Source: an uncultured Acidimicrobiales bacterium (GTDB lineage: Bacteria; Actinomycetota; Acidimicrobiia; Acidimicrobiales; SZUA-35). From it: a stretch of DNA of 49,840 nucleotides. Below the pieces are notes generated by a model. The model was not told the origin of the DNA and made no database searches. It saw nothing but the letters and a program-made list of their open reading frames with translations. This document shows, one piece after another, positions 34,701-43,254 of this stretch; the stretch's first letter is position 1; each line of letters begins with the position of its first letter. The position numbers were made by a program, and so were the translations under genes. The stretch is from contig CALKTH010000043.1 in the NCBI GenBank assembly GCA_937997485.1, forward strand, positions 1 to 49,840. The letters are read 5' to 3'.

Positions 34701-35608
34701 GCGAGGAACTCCAGCACCATGTCGGCCACCTGTCGGGGACGCTCGACGTGGACGAAGTGACCAACGCCTTCGAGCACCTCGAAGCGGGCTGCCCGCGGTA
34801 GCCACGGCTCAACGTCGGAGGGGGTAGTCCCCCAACTCATCGCATCTTCCTCAAGACCGAGCACGCCGAGGAATGGTGCTCGCAGGCCAGGCATGCGCAT
34901 GAGACCCCACTCGGGCCGATACGGGCCGAAACCCCCAAAGCGCATGGATGGGTCGAGCTTCCAACGCCAGCCGTCGTCGCTCTCCTCAGCGCCGATGGGG
35001 ACGAGGTAGCGAAGCCATTCTTCAGACAGGCGAGGGTTCATCTTGCCTCGACGCTCGGCGAGCGATTCGAGCGTGCCGGGTTTGCGCAGGCTGTCGTGCG
35101 CCTGGCGGCGAAAGTCCAAACGCTGGGCCAGCTCGGTGGCCATCAGGCGGCGGCGCTCGCGATCGGAGACGTCTGGGATGGCCCGCTTCGACGGCAGGCC
35201 GTCAAGGTTCACCATCGCGCTGAGCCGGTCAGGCCGAACTTCGGCCAGACCCATCAAGAGCCCGCCGCCCTTGGAGTGACCGACGAAGGGCACGGCCTCG
35301 TTGGTCACCGAGTCGAGCACCGCCATGGCATCTCGCTGGTCGGCCTCCCAGTTGTACAGCGCTGCGTGCTCGCTGTCGCCATGTCCCCGCTGATCCCAGC
35401 TGACGACTCGCCAGCCTTCATCCGCCAGCAGAGGAGCAAAACAATCCATCGTGCCGGCGAAGTCGAACCCACCGTGCGCCAGCAGGAGGGGACGTCCGGA
35501 GTCTTCACCCCACTGGTACGCAGCGATCTCGAGGCCGGCAGCATCGACGGTCCACCGCCGGTCGGGGCGGCGAACGTCAGGAAGCGGGGCGGGGTGAGCA
35601 AGGACCAC
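34697..35608 (-). CDS. Alpha/beta hydrolase
   Basis: A 303-residue protein with a complete triad: nucleophile Ser in VGHSKGG, oxyanion strand LLLAHGGFDFAGT, the WDQRGHGDS motif and His in GVGHFVHVERP. The family includes esterases and haloalkane- or epoxide-type enzymes; the substrate is not clear. The start is GTG with TAGTCT six bases upstream (a leaderless promoter). Its stop overlaps the start of the nucleophile-less hydrolase, so the pair is co-translated. Confidence 0.88.
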   Translation of the reverse strand: MVLAHPAPLPDVRRPDRRWTVDAAGLEIAAYQWGEDSGRPLLLAHGGFDFAGTMDCFAPLLADEGWRVVSWDQRGHGDSEHAALYNWEADQRDAMAVLDSVTNEAVPFVGHSKGGGLLMGLAEVRPDRLSAMVNLDGLPSKRAIPDVSDRERRRLMATELAQRLDFRRQAHDSLRKPGTLESLAERRGKMNPRLSEEWLRYLVPIGAEESDDGWRWKLDPSMRFGGFGPYRPEWGLMRMPGLRAPFLGVLGLEEDAMSWGTTPSDVEPWLPRAARFEVLEGVGHFVHVERPRQVADMVLEFLA

Positions 35609-35614
35609 GGAGCG

Positions 35615-35620
35615 AGACTA
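35615..35620 (-). promoter_or_regulatory. -10 hexamer TAGTCT of a leaderless promoter
   Basis: TAGTCT lies six bases before the GTG of the alpha/beta hydrolase, with no Shine-Dalgarno sequence. Confidence 0.55.
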
Positions 35621-35766
35621 ACGCTGGGCCTTCGGGACGACGAACCGGGAGCTTCTACCCATTCATCGATCTTCTGACAGTGACGATGACAGAGATCTCG
35701 CTGGCGTGAAGTTCAGACGAACGAACCGCAGGTGAGGCAAAACAAGACACGACGAAGGGACGGGAC

Positions 35767-35826
35767 ATGACACCCAACCCCACAGACACCGAATCGGGCG
35801 GCATCACTGCAGTTCGGAAGTGGTGA
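35767..35826 (+). CDS. Candidate 19-residue peptide
   Basis: An ATG after GAAGGGACGGGAC opens a 19-codon frame that ends in VRKW just before the ribosome site of the next small gene. The stop codon TGA overlaps the GAGGAG that precedes the next ATG, so the two would be coupled. No family is known to me. It may be a leader peptide rather than a functional product. Confidence 0.35.
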   Translation: MTPNPTDTESGGITAVRKW

Positions 35827-35839
35827 GGAGAAAGAACCA

Positions 35840-35938
35840 ATGAGCAACACCATGAAGATGAAAGTGCAAGCGACGACCGCAGTTGTCGGCCTCGGGAGCC
35901 TCATCCTTGCGATGGGCGCCCCATGGAAGTTCACCTGA
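35840..35938 (+). CDS. Candidate 32-residue hydrophobic microprotein
   Basis: A 32-codon frame opens nine bases after a strong GAGGAG ribosome site. After a basic start (MSNTMKMKVQ), one hydrophobic stretch runs TTAVVGLGSLILAMGAP, and it ends WKFT. It could be a single-span membrane microprotein or a processed peptide. A hairpin follows at 35986-36010, and a GGDEF-EAL gene starts 215 bases downstream. No homologue is known to me. Confidence 0.5.
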   Translation: MSNTMKMKVQATTAVVGLGSLILAMGAPWKFT

Positions 35939-35985
35939 GCGAACTTCTGGCTCGGATCCGCCGAGTCTTAGAGCTTTCGAAGAGC

Positions 35986-36010
35986 AAGGTCGGGCGAGCT
36001 GCCCGGCCTT
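35986..36010 (+). terminator. 10-bp hairpin after the microprotein genes
   Basis: AAGGTCGGGC and GCCCGGCCTT pair (one wobble) around GAGCT. There is no T-run. It may limit read-through into the GGDEF-EAL gene. Confidence 0.55.
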
Positions 36011-36153
36011 GTCCGCGCTCAGCCCAAGGCTGATTGGCCCACTGTTTGAGCGGAATTTCCCCTCAAGGGGCACGCTGGCATGACGATGAAGAACTGTCCG
36101 TTCTCAAGCCAGAAGACGGCGACGACCACAGACGGAAAGGAGGCGGGCGCCTC

Positions 36154-38193
36154 ATGTCGAGCATCTTCAAGAGTCGACAGCACCGCCTCACCGGGTTCCT
36201 TTGGATGACGATCCTCGGCGGCGTCGCATTGCTGGTCGGAGCCTTCGCCCAGCTCGGCTCTTCGCCGATCTATGGCGACCACCCGTGGCCGGTGCTTGTC
36301 TTCACCGTTCTACTCTTCGCCGCCGAGCTGAAGGCAATGCCGTCGCTCACCGACGACACCGAGCTGACTGCGTCGTGGGCGTTCGCCTTCACGCTTCTGT
36401 TGATCGCACCGCTGGCGGGTGCCGTCACCGCTGTTGCCATCGCTCCCATGGCACGAGACATCCACGGCCGAAAACCGATCAACAGGTTGCTCTTCAACAG
36501 CTCCCAATTCGCTCTCAGCTTGGCCGGCGGTGGCATCGCTGGGTCTCTGGTGGACGATCTCTCTCTGGTCGCCGACGGCAATCCCGTCACCCTCCGCTGG
36601 CTGCTGGCCGTCACGGTCGCCTGTGGCACCGGCTTCACCCTGAACACGATCTTCATCAGCGTCGCCGTCGCCCTCCACCAGAACTTCCCGGTGCTCGAGA
36701 TGTTGCGCCGATCCTTTGAGATCAACCTCAGCATGGACGGACTTCTGCTCGCCCTCGCTCCGATCTTCGTTGTCGTTGGCCTCGAGGCCCTGGTTCTCGT
36801 CCCGCTCCTCCTCCTCACCGTTTGGTTCATCTTTCGCAGCGCTGCCATCGCGTTGCGAAACAAGCACGAGGCCACACACGATCAGCTCACCGGCATTCCA
36901 AACCGACGCATGTTCGAGGATCACGTCGCCATGCTGATCGAAGGATCCCAGTCCAACGATGAACGCTTCGCGCTGGTGCAGATCGACCTCGATGGTTTCA
37001 AGGGCATCAACGATCGGTTGGGGCACCACTATGGCGACCTCGTGCTGAAGGAGATCGGCAGCCGCCTGGCCAACGGCGGTCGCGAAAGCGATCAAGCTGC
37101 CCGCCTGGGTGGCGACGAGTTCGCGCTCCTCTTCGTTGACATCACGGATGCTGACGAGGCCACGAAGGTCGCTGAGCGGGTCCTGGAGAACATCGGCCGC
37201 CCGCTCGACATTGAAGGTGTGCCGCTCACGATCGGCGCCAGCATGGGTGTGGCGATCTATCCCGATCACGCCGAAGATCCGCAGCGACTTCTCCATCACG
37301 CAGACATGGCGATGTACCGGGCCAAGCAGCAGGGCGGCGGCTGGAAGCTGTTCGAATCATCGGACGACACCGTCATGCCCGGCCGCATTGCGTTGCTTGG
37401 CGACCTCGCGGGAGCGATGAGCAGCAATCAGCTCACGCTCGAGTTCCAGCCGAAGATGAACATCGAGTCTGGTGAGATCACGGCTGTCGAGGCCTTGGTT
37501 CGCTGGAATCATCCCGTTCACGGCCGCGTGCAACCCAGCTGGTTCATGCCTCAGGCTGAACAGACCGCATTGATCAGCCAACTCACCGACCACATTCTCA
37601 ACCTCGCGCTGGGCCAGGCTCGCCGGTGGATCGACGACGACATTCATGTCCGAGTTGCCGTCAACGCCTCCGCCCGGAATCTGCACGACTACCGCTTTCC
37701 AGAACGAGTCGCCGCCCTTCTCGCTCGCCACGGCGTCGACGCGTCATGCCTCGAGATCGAGATCACCGAGAACTCGGTGATGGAGGATCCCGTTCGTTCT
37801 GCCGAGGTGTTGAGTCGGCTGCGATCGATCGGCATCACTCTGGCCATTGACGACTTCGGCACCGGATTCTCCTCGCTTTCCAGCCTCCGCGATCTCACGA
37901 TCGACCGAGTCAAGATCGACCGTTCGTTCATTAGCGGCATGGCCCACGACCCCGGCGACCTCACCATCGCCCGCTCGGTCATCGAGCTGGCACACAACCT
38001 CTCGCTCCACACCGTTGCCGAGGGCGTGGAGGACATGGCTGTGCTGGAACTGCTGCGCGACCTCGGCTGTGACGAGATTCAGGGATACCTGCTCAGTCGC
38101 CCCGTCGCCGCCACCGAGCTCGAGCCCATGCTCCGAGCCGGCCGCGCAGATCTCACTGCCACCCGTCCGACGACCCCCACTATCGCCTCATGA
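36154..38193 (+). CDS. Membrane GGDEF-EAL cyclic di-GMP protein
   Basis: A 679-residue protein. Six to eight transmembrane helices occupy residues 15-235. The GGDEF domain has an intact GGDEF motif near residue 320 and an RESD inhibitory site before it. The EAL domain has EALVRW, VNASARNL, EITENSV, DDFGTGFSSL, VKIDRSFI and AEGVED, all catalytic positions present. Both activities are possible. It shares the overall layout of the protein at 6-8.6 kb but without the GAF region. AAAGGAGG precedes the ATG; a longer frame upstream has no support. Its stop overlaps the start of the DUF5317 gene. Confidence 0.92.
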   Translation: MSSIFKSRQHRLTGFLWMTILGGVALLVGAFAQLGSSPIYGDHPWPVLVFTVLLFAAELKAMPSLTDDTELTASWAFAFTLLLIAPLAGAVTAVAIAPMARDIHGRKPINRLLFNSSQFALSLAGGGIAGSLVDDLSLVADGNPVTLRWLLAVTVACGTGFTLNTIFISVAVALHQNFPVLEMLRRSFEINLSMDGLLLALAPIFVVVGLEALVLVPLLLLTVWFIFRSAAIALRNKHEATHDQLTGIPNRRMFEDHVAMLIEGSQSNDERFALVQIDLDGFKGINDRLGHHYGDLVLKEIGSRLANGGRESDQAARLGGDEFALLFVDITDADEATKVAERVLENIGRPLDIEGVPLTIGASMGVAIYPDHAEDPQRLLHHADMAMYRAKQQGGGWKLFESSDDTVMPGRIALLGDLAGAMSSNQLTLEFQPKMNIESGEITAVEALVRWNHPVHGRVQPSWFMPQAEQTALISQLTDHILNLALGQARRWIDDDIHVRVAVNASARNLHDYRFPERVAALLARHGVDASCLEIEITENSVMEDPVRSAEVLSRLRSIGITLAIDDFGTGFSSLSSLRDLTIDRVKIDRSFISGMAHDPGDLTIARSVIELAHNLSLHTVAEGVEDMAVLELLRDLGCDEIQGYLLSRPVAATELEPMLRAGRADLTATRPTTPTIAS

Positions 38194-39092
38194 TCACCGC
38201 CGTTTGCTTCCTCATCCTCGTTGCCAGTGTTCCATTGCTCGGAGGATCACTCACCAAGATGGGCACCGTCCGCCTGAACGCGTGGTGGACGATCGTCGCC
38301 TCGCTCGTCATTCAGGTCTTCCTGATCGAGATCCTCGCCGGCTCGCTCGACGGCACCATCGCCGCTGCCTTCCATCTCGGCAGCTACGGCTTGGCGATCA
38401 TGTTCGTTTGGTACAACCGCCATGTCACCGGCATGCCGCTCATGGTTTTTGGTGGTCTGCTGAACGCAGCCGCGATTGCAGCGAACGGTGGCGTCATGCC
38501 AGCCCGGCTCGAGGCGCTCCAGACCGCAGGCATCGTGACCGACTCGCCTGAGTTCGAGAACTCAGCGCCGGTGGTCGACGCCAAGCTGGCCTTCCTCGGC
38601 GACGTGTTCGCCATCCCCGAGGGAATTCCGTTCGCCAACGTCTTCAGCGTGGGCGACATCATTCTCGTTCTCGGCGGCGGCATCGCCGTGCACACCATCT
38701 GCGAGTCACGCCTCTGGCAACTCCGACACAGACTGAGTGATGCCCGGATGGAGGTCACCGAGCTGCAGCCCGACATGCTCGAACTCACGAGCTCGCTCAG
38801 TGGTCAGCCCAGCCCGACAAACGCGATCGGAGCGACGGACTCGGACGAACTCGATTCCCACGAACTCGGTTCCGACAAACTCGATTCCGACGAGCTTGAT
38901 GGCGGGCACGACGCAGCGCCTGCTCACATGCGAACCCCAGCAATTGAGCGGGTTCCTGCAGGCCTCACGCCGATGCCAGCGACTCTCGCCGAGGCCCTTC
39001 CGGAGTTCCCATCTGACGAGGAACTCATGGGCCCGAACGGCATCTTTGCCGTGGACCGCCTCCCAACCTACGGGACCACACCCAGCCGATAG
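38190..39092 (+). CDS. DUF5317 membrane protein with acidic repeat tail
   Basis: A 300-residue protein. The N-terminal 175 residues hold about five hydrophobic helices with the family signature LNAAAIAANGGVMPA and a GDVFAIPEGIPFANVFSVGD segment. This is the actinobacterial DUF5317 family, of unknown role. The cytoplasmic tail contains four DELDS-like pentads and then a Pro-rich end. The start codon overlaps the stop of the GGDEF-EAL gene, suggesting linked expression and possibly a shared function. Confidence 0.85.
   Translation: MITAVCFLILVASVPLLGGSLTKMGTVRLNAWWTIVASLVIQVFLIEILAGSLDGTIAAAFHLGSYGLAIMFVWYNRHVTGMPLMVFGGLLNAAAIAANGGVMPARLEALQTAGIVTDSPEFENSAPVVDAKLAFLGDVFAIPEGIPFANVFSVGDIILVLGGGIAVHTICESRLWQLRHRLSDARMEVTELQPDMLELTSSLSGQPSPTNAIGATDSDELDSHELGSDKLDSDELDGGHDAAPAHMRTPAIERVPAGLTPMPATLAEALPEFPSDEELMGPNGIFAVDRLPTYGTTPSR
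38844..38903 (+). repeat. 15-bp tandem repeat encoding DELDS-type pentads
   Basis: Four copies of a 15-bp unit, GACGAACTCGATTCC with small changes, encode DELDS, HELGS, DKLDS and DELDG in the tail of the DUF5317 protein. Confidence 0.85.
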
Positions 39093-39095
39093 CGT
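39090..39095 (+). promoter_or_regulatory. -10 hexamer TAGCGT of a leaderless prfC promoter
   Basis: TAGCGT lies seven bases before the ATG of prfC and overlaps the end of the preceding gene. Confidence 0.55.
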
Positions 39096-39102
39096 GCCTG
39101 CC

Positions 39103-40695
39103 ATGGCAGGAGCTGATCCGAAGGCAGAAGCAGCGAGGCGACGGACCTTCGCGATCATCTCGCACCCCGACGCAGGTAAGACCACGCTGACGGAGAAGTT
39201 CCTTCTCTACGGTGGCGCGCTCGGCAACGAGGCGGGAACGGTCAAGGCCCGTGAGGGGCGCCGCTCGGCCACCTCCGATTGGATGGACCTCGAACAGCAG
39301 CGAGGCATCTCGATCACCTCGGCTGCACTCCAGTTCGAGTATCGGGGCTGCATCATGAACCTGCTGGACACGCCGGGTCACCGCGACTTCTCCGAAGACA
39401 CCTACCGCGTGCTCGCCGCCGCAGACGCTGCAGTCATGGTTCTTGACGCCGCAAAAGGCATCGAGCCGCAGACGTTGAAGCTCTTCGAGGTCTGTCGAGA
39501 ACGAGAGATCCCGTTCCTCACTTTCATCAACAAGTGGGACCGACCGGGCAAGGGCCCGCTCGAACTTCTCGACGAGATCGAGAACACACTCATTGTCGAA
39601 CCCACGCCGGTGACCTGGCCGGTCGGCATCCCCGGCGACTTCCGAGGGCTGATCGATCAGAGCAACGGCGAGTACACGCGCTTCGAGCGCACGGCTCGCG
39701 GCTCCACGATGGCACCTGAAGAGCAGGTCTCTGCCGACGACGCCGAGAAGCGAGATGGCGAGTGGTGGTCCGGCGCTCAAGAGGAGGCCGAACTCTTGCG
39801 CGAAGTTGGTCGCACGGTCGATCAGAAGTCCTTCCTCGCCTGCGAGAGCACGCCGGTCTTTTTCGGCTCGGCCATGACCAACTTCGGCATCCGGTTCCTC
39901 CTCGACGGAGTGACCGATCTCGTGCCGGCCCCCGGGCCCCGGCTGCAGGCCGATGGAACTCGGCGCGACGTCGACGCCCCCTTCAGCGGCATGGTGTTCA
40001 AGGTCCAGGCGGGCATGGACAAGGCCCACCGCGACCGCATCGCCTTCGTGCGAGTGTGCTCAGGTGAGTTCGATCGCGGAATGACGGCGATCGCTGGCCG
40101 GACCGGGCGCCAGTTCTCGACCAAGTACGCCCAGACACTGTTCGGCCAAGATCGCGAGACCGTCGACACCGCCTACCCCGGCGACATCCTTGGCCTCGTC
40201 AACGCCAACGACCTGCGGGTGGGCGACGCCGTCTACGTCGACAAGCCCTGCGAATGGCCCCCACTGCCGGCCTTCGCTCCCGAGTACTTCATGCGCGCAC
40301 GCGTCAAGGACACGTCGAAGTTCAAGCAGTTCCGCAAGGGCGTCTCCCAGCTTGACGAAGAAGGCGCCGTTCAGGTGTTGCGAGACGAACACACCGGCGA
40401 CTCACAACCCATCCTCGCCGCCGTGGGTCCCATGCAGTTCGAAGTGGCCAACCATCGTCTCGAGAACGAGTTCGGCGCACCGATGGAGCTGACGTCCACG
40501 AGGTTCACCATCGCCCGCAAGACCGACGAAGAATCGACCCCGGCGCTCCGCGCCATGCAAGGCGTCGACGTACTCGAACGAGCTGACGGCACCCATCTCG
40601 CACTCTTCGAAAGCAAATACTGGATGGACCGTGTCCTCCAAGACCACCCCGAACTCACCCTCGAGCGGATGATCGCCGAAGGCGGCCTCGGCTAG
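39103..40695 (+). CDS. prfC: Peptide chain release factor 3
   Basis: A 530-residue translational GTPase, normal length for RF3. The G1 loop is HPDAGKTTLTE, switch II is DTPGHRDFSEDTYR, G4 is NKWD within FINKWDRPGK. Domains II and III follow, with VFKVQAGMDKAHRDRIAFVR and AVGPMQFEVANHRLENEF. RF3 recycles RF1 and RF2 after peptide release. The start ATG was taken at MAGADPK; the frame is open upstream through the DUF5317 gene but that part is not RF3. Confidence 0.95.
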   Translation: MAGADPKAEAARRRTFAIISHPDAGKTTLTEKFLLYGGALGNEAGTVKAREGRRSATSDWMDLEQQRGISITSAALQFEYRGCIMNLLDTPGHRDFSEDTYRVLAAADAAVMVLDAAKGIEPQTLKLFEVCREREIPFLTFINKWDRPGKGPLELLDEIENTLIVEPTPVTWPVGIPGDFRGLIDQSNGEYTRFERTARGSTMAPEEQVSADDAEKRDGEWWSGAQEEAELLREVGRTVDQKSFLACESTPVFFGSAMTNFGIRFLLDGVTDLVPAPGPRLQADGTRRDVDAPFSGMVFKVQAGMDKAHRDRIAFVRVCSGEFDRGMTAIAGRTGRQFSTKYAQTLFGQDRETVDTAYPGDILGLVNANDLRVGDAVYVDKPCEWPPLPAFAPEYFMRARVKDTSKFKQFRKGVSQLDEEGAVQVLRDEHTGDSQPILAAVGPMQFEVANHRLENEFGAPMELTSTRFTIARKTDEESTPALRAMQGVDVLERADGTHLALFESKYWMDRVLQDHPELTLERMIAEGGLG

Positions 40696-40722
40696 GTCTC
40701 GTCCTCATGTGCTCGGGGATTC

Positions 40723-40773
40723 GTCCTCGAGTCGCCCGAGGACCAGACACCCTGGTGGGGGACTTCATCCCCC
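40723..40773 (+). terminator. Two hairpins after prfC
   Basis: GTCCTCG pairs with CGAGGAC around seven bases at 40723-40743, and GGGGGA pairs with TCCCCC around CTTCA at 40757-40773. Either could stop prfC transcription before the repeat cluster. Confidence 0.5.
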
Positions 40774-40785
40774 TTCCACACCTGT

Positions 40786-40970
40786 GGGTGCCTGACCCCC
40801 ACCATCACCACACCCCATTGGGTGCCTGACCCCCACCATCACTACATCTGGGAGGTAATGGGTGTCTGACACCAACCACTCATCAGATGCACACCCATTG
40901 GGTGCCTGACCCTCACCATCACTACATCTGGGAGGTAGTGGGTGTCTGACACCAATCACTCATCAGATGG
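40786..40970 (+). repeat. REP-like element cluster: one partial and two 80-bp copies
   Basis: Two copies repeat with a period of exactly 80 bases (40821 and 40901). Each begins GGGTGCCTGACCC and carries GGTGTCTGACACC 28 bases after that motif, then a CACTCATCAGATG end. A partial copy holding only the first motif begins at 40786. The copies differ at a few positions. The same motifs occur in opposite orientation at 33.1 kb. The last copy runs into the coding end of the nucleoside deaminase gene. Confidence 0.9.
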
Positions 40971-41624
40971 GGAGATGCGGACGAGGTCGGGCCACAGGGC
41001 TTTGAGGGCGTCGAGTGCGGTGCCGCCTTCTTCTTTCACGACGGCCAACGTTCCGTGCTCGAGCACGGACTCGGCGCATGCGACCAAGGCGGGCTCGATC
41101 TCTCGCTCTCGTTCGATCGGCGCGGTGCCTGGGTTGAAGAGAATGTTGAACGTGAGGGGCAACACTCGAGCGAAGCTCTGGAGCGGACCACCGACGGGCC
41201 CGGAGGCGGCGGGCAGACGCTCGGCCGAGTAGTGGTGTTGTCGCCACATCGTGTCCAGGTCGGCGAAGAAGGCGTCGGCTGCGGCGAAATGGATGTGCTC
41301 GACGTTCAACATGATCGACGTAGCCGCACACATCACACATGGCTCGAGCGTGGTGTAGAGGTGGAGACCGTCGGCGTTCCACCGAGGCAGCGCAGCGAAC
41401 GCGTTCATCTCCGCGTGCGCCATCATGTTCCCTGCGACCTGCCGACTGTCCGGCTCTCGCTGGAGCACCCGGTTCCGACCGGCGCTCACGATCTCCATCG
41501 ATGCCGGATCGACCAGCACCGCCCCGATCCCGAAGTTCCCCGCACACCAGGAATCCCAGGCCTCACGAAACGCAGCTCGCCAGGGATCGCCGAGTGCCCG
41601 CCACGCCTCGTCCGCATCAAGCAT
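40956..41624 (-). CDS. Cytidine/deoxycytidylate deaminase-family nucleoside deaminase
   Basis: A 222-residue zinc deaminase. MAHAEMNAF contains the zinc His and catalytic Glu, and LEPCVMC the two Cys. The N-terminal DPWRAAFREAWDSWCAGNFGIG and the C-terminal extension of about 90 residues are not typical of TadA, so this is a paralogue acting on a free base, nucleoside or other substrate. The last codons and the TGA stop lie inside the REP-like repeat. The start ATG has a 12-bp palindrome (GCCAAGCTTGGC) just upstream. It diverges from the carotenoid oxygenase gene. Confidence 0.85.
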   Translation of the reverse strand: MLDADEAWRALGDPWRAAFREAWDSWCAGNFGIGAVLVDPASMEIVSAGRNRVLQREPDSRQVAGNMMAHAEMNAFAALPRWNADGLHLYTTLEPCVMCAATSIMLNVEHIHFAAADAFFADLDTMWRQHHYSAERLPAASGPVGGPLQSFARVLPLTFNILFNPGTAPIEREREIEPALVACAESVLEHGTLAVVKEEGGTALDALKALWPDLVRISPSDE

Positions 41625-41627
41625 GAA

Positions 41628-41639
41628 GCCAAGCTTGGC
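41628..41639. promoter_or_regulatory. 12-bp palindrome near the deaminase start
   Basis: GCCAAGCTTGGC is its own reverse complement and lies three bases before the deaminase ATG, in the region shared with the divergent oxygenase gene. It may be an operator or chance. Confidence 0.3.
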
Positions 41640-41745
41640 ACGTCGCGAGCCGAGCGAACAGTGGTCCGCCCCGTGCAGAACTGACCAGCCCGGCCGGAGG
41701 TGGAAGAGTGGTGACCCTGCATCCTGCGCGAAGGGGACACCGTTC

Positions 41746-43212
41746 ATGCCTGTGAAGACGTACACGTCGGTCGAAACCGGACTGCCACCCGACGACACGC
41801 ACCCGTATCGCACCGGTCCCTGGCAATCACAAACCACCGAGTACGACGCGTGGGACATGGACGTCGTCGGCGAGATCCCCTCCGACCTGAACGGCGTCTA
41901 TATCCGCAACACCGAGGTCGCACTGTTCGAGCCCATCAAGCGATACCACCCGTTCGACGGTGACGCGCTGCTCCACTCCATCTCGTTCGAGAACGGGGAG
42001 GCCCGCTACGCCTGCCGCTTCGTTCGCACCGACGGATTTCTGGCGGAACAGGAAGCCAAGCGCTCGCTATGGGCCGGCATCACCGAACATCCGAGTAACA
42101 CGATTGCCCCGACCGGTCGGGGTGCTCGCTCGATGATGAAGGACAACGCAAGCACTGACGTGATCGTGCACGGCAAGCAGGTGTTGGCCAGCTTCTATCA
42201 ATGCGGCGACTTGTACGCCCTCGATCCCCGCACGCTGGAGGATCAGGGCCGGGCCACGTGGGGCGGCCGCTTCCCCGCCGAAGGGGTCTCCGCCCACCCC
42301 AAGCTCGACGAGCACACCGGGGAACTCTTGTTCTTCAACTACTCCGTTGACGCGCCGTACATGCACTACGGCGTGGTGAGTCCGACGGGCGAGCTGACGA
42401 ATTACGTCGACATTCCCTTGCCCGGACCTCGCCTTCCCCACGACATGGCGTTCACGCAGAACTGGTCGATCTTGAATGATCTGCCGCTCTTCTGGGAACC
42501 CGAGTCGCTGGCCGAGGGCTACTACCGGAACGGGTTTCATCCGGAGTTGGGAAGCCGCTTCGCCCTCATCCCTCGCCATGGGAGGACCGAGGACATTCGT
42601 TGGTTCGAGGCCGCTCCTACGTTCGTTCTGCATTGGATCAATGCGTACGAGGATGGCGACGAGGTCGTGCTCGACGGCTACTTCCAGCACAACCCCACTG
42701 CCCGGGGCGTCGCCCGATTCGCCGGCGAGAACAAGGGTTTCGAGACGCTCGATATGAATGTGCTCGAGGCACGAGCCCATCGCTGGCGCTTCAATCTCGT
42801 GACCGGCGAGACGAAGGAGGAGCAGCTGTCCGATCGCTGCACGGAATTCGGGATGATCAACGGGCAGGTCGGCGGTCGGCGCCACCGTTATTCGTACGAG
42901 GCTCGTTGCACGAACGGTCTGTTCGCGTTCGACGGACTCATCAAGCGGGATGTCGAGACAGGTTCAGAAGAACTGGTCGAGTTCGGCGAGGGTGTGTTCG
43001 TGAGCGAGACGGTCATGGCGCCGCGAGACGGTGCCATTGCGGAAGACGATGGCTACCTCGTCACCTTCACGACCGACATGCTGAACGACCGGTCCGAGTG
43101 TCTCGTGCTGGATGCGGCGAATCCGAGCAGCGAACCCGTCGCCCGAATCCGCCTTCCCCAGAGAATCTCAAGCGGCACGCATTCCACCTGGGCTCCCGCC
43201 TCCGCCTGGTGA
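41746..43212 (+). CDS. Carotenoid cleavage oxygenase
   Basis: A 488-residue member of the carotenoid/RPE65 oxygenase family. The four iron-binding histidines are visible: His184 in VSAHPKLDE, His232 in LPHDMAFTQN, His296 in VLHWINAYEDGD and His479 in GTHSTWAPA. The N-terminal GEIPSDLNGVYIRN and YHPFDGDALLHSISF segments are typical. It cleaves a carotenoid or stilbene-like double bond with O2. An AAGGGG site precedes the ATG. No carotenoid synthesis genes are nearby except the isoprenyl synthase at 29.5 kb. Confidence 0.93.
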   Translation: MPVKTYTSVETGLPPDDTHPYRTGPWQSQTTEYDAWDMDVVGEIPSDLNGVYIRNTEVALFEPIKRYHPFDGDALLHSISFENGEARYACRFVRTDGFLAEQEAKRSLWAGITEHPSNTIAPTGRGARSMMKDNASTDVIVHGKQVLASFYQCGDLYALDPRTLEDQGRATWGGRFPAEGVSAHPKLDEHTGELLFFNYSVDAPYMHYGVVSPTGELTNYVDIPLPGPRLPHDMAFTQNWSILNDLPLFWEPESLAEGYYRNGFHPELGSRFALIPRHGRTEDIRWFEAAPTFVLHWINAYEDGDEVVLDGYFQHNPTARGVARFAGENKGFETLDMNVLEARAHRWRFNLVTGETKEEQLSDRCTEFGMINGQVGGRRHRYSYEARCTNGLFAFDGLIKRDVETGSEELVEFGEGVFVSETVMAPRDGAIAEDDGYLVTFTTDMLNDRSECLVLDAANPSSEPVARIRLPQRISSGTHSTWAPASAW

Positions 43213-43254
43213 CACGCCAGGCAGAGCCGTGGTTGTTGATGACAACATCGTTGG

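Noticed and set aside
38737..39102. An N-terminal extension of prfC into the DUF5317 gene
   Set aside because: RF3 homology begins at MAGADPK, and the TAGCGT hexamer marks this start.
40786..40970. A CRISPR array in the tandem repeat region
   Set aside because: The units are 80 bases long, with almost no variable spacers, and no cas genes are near.
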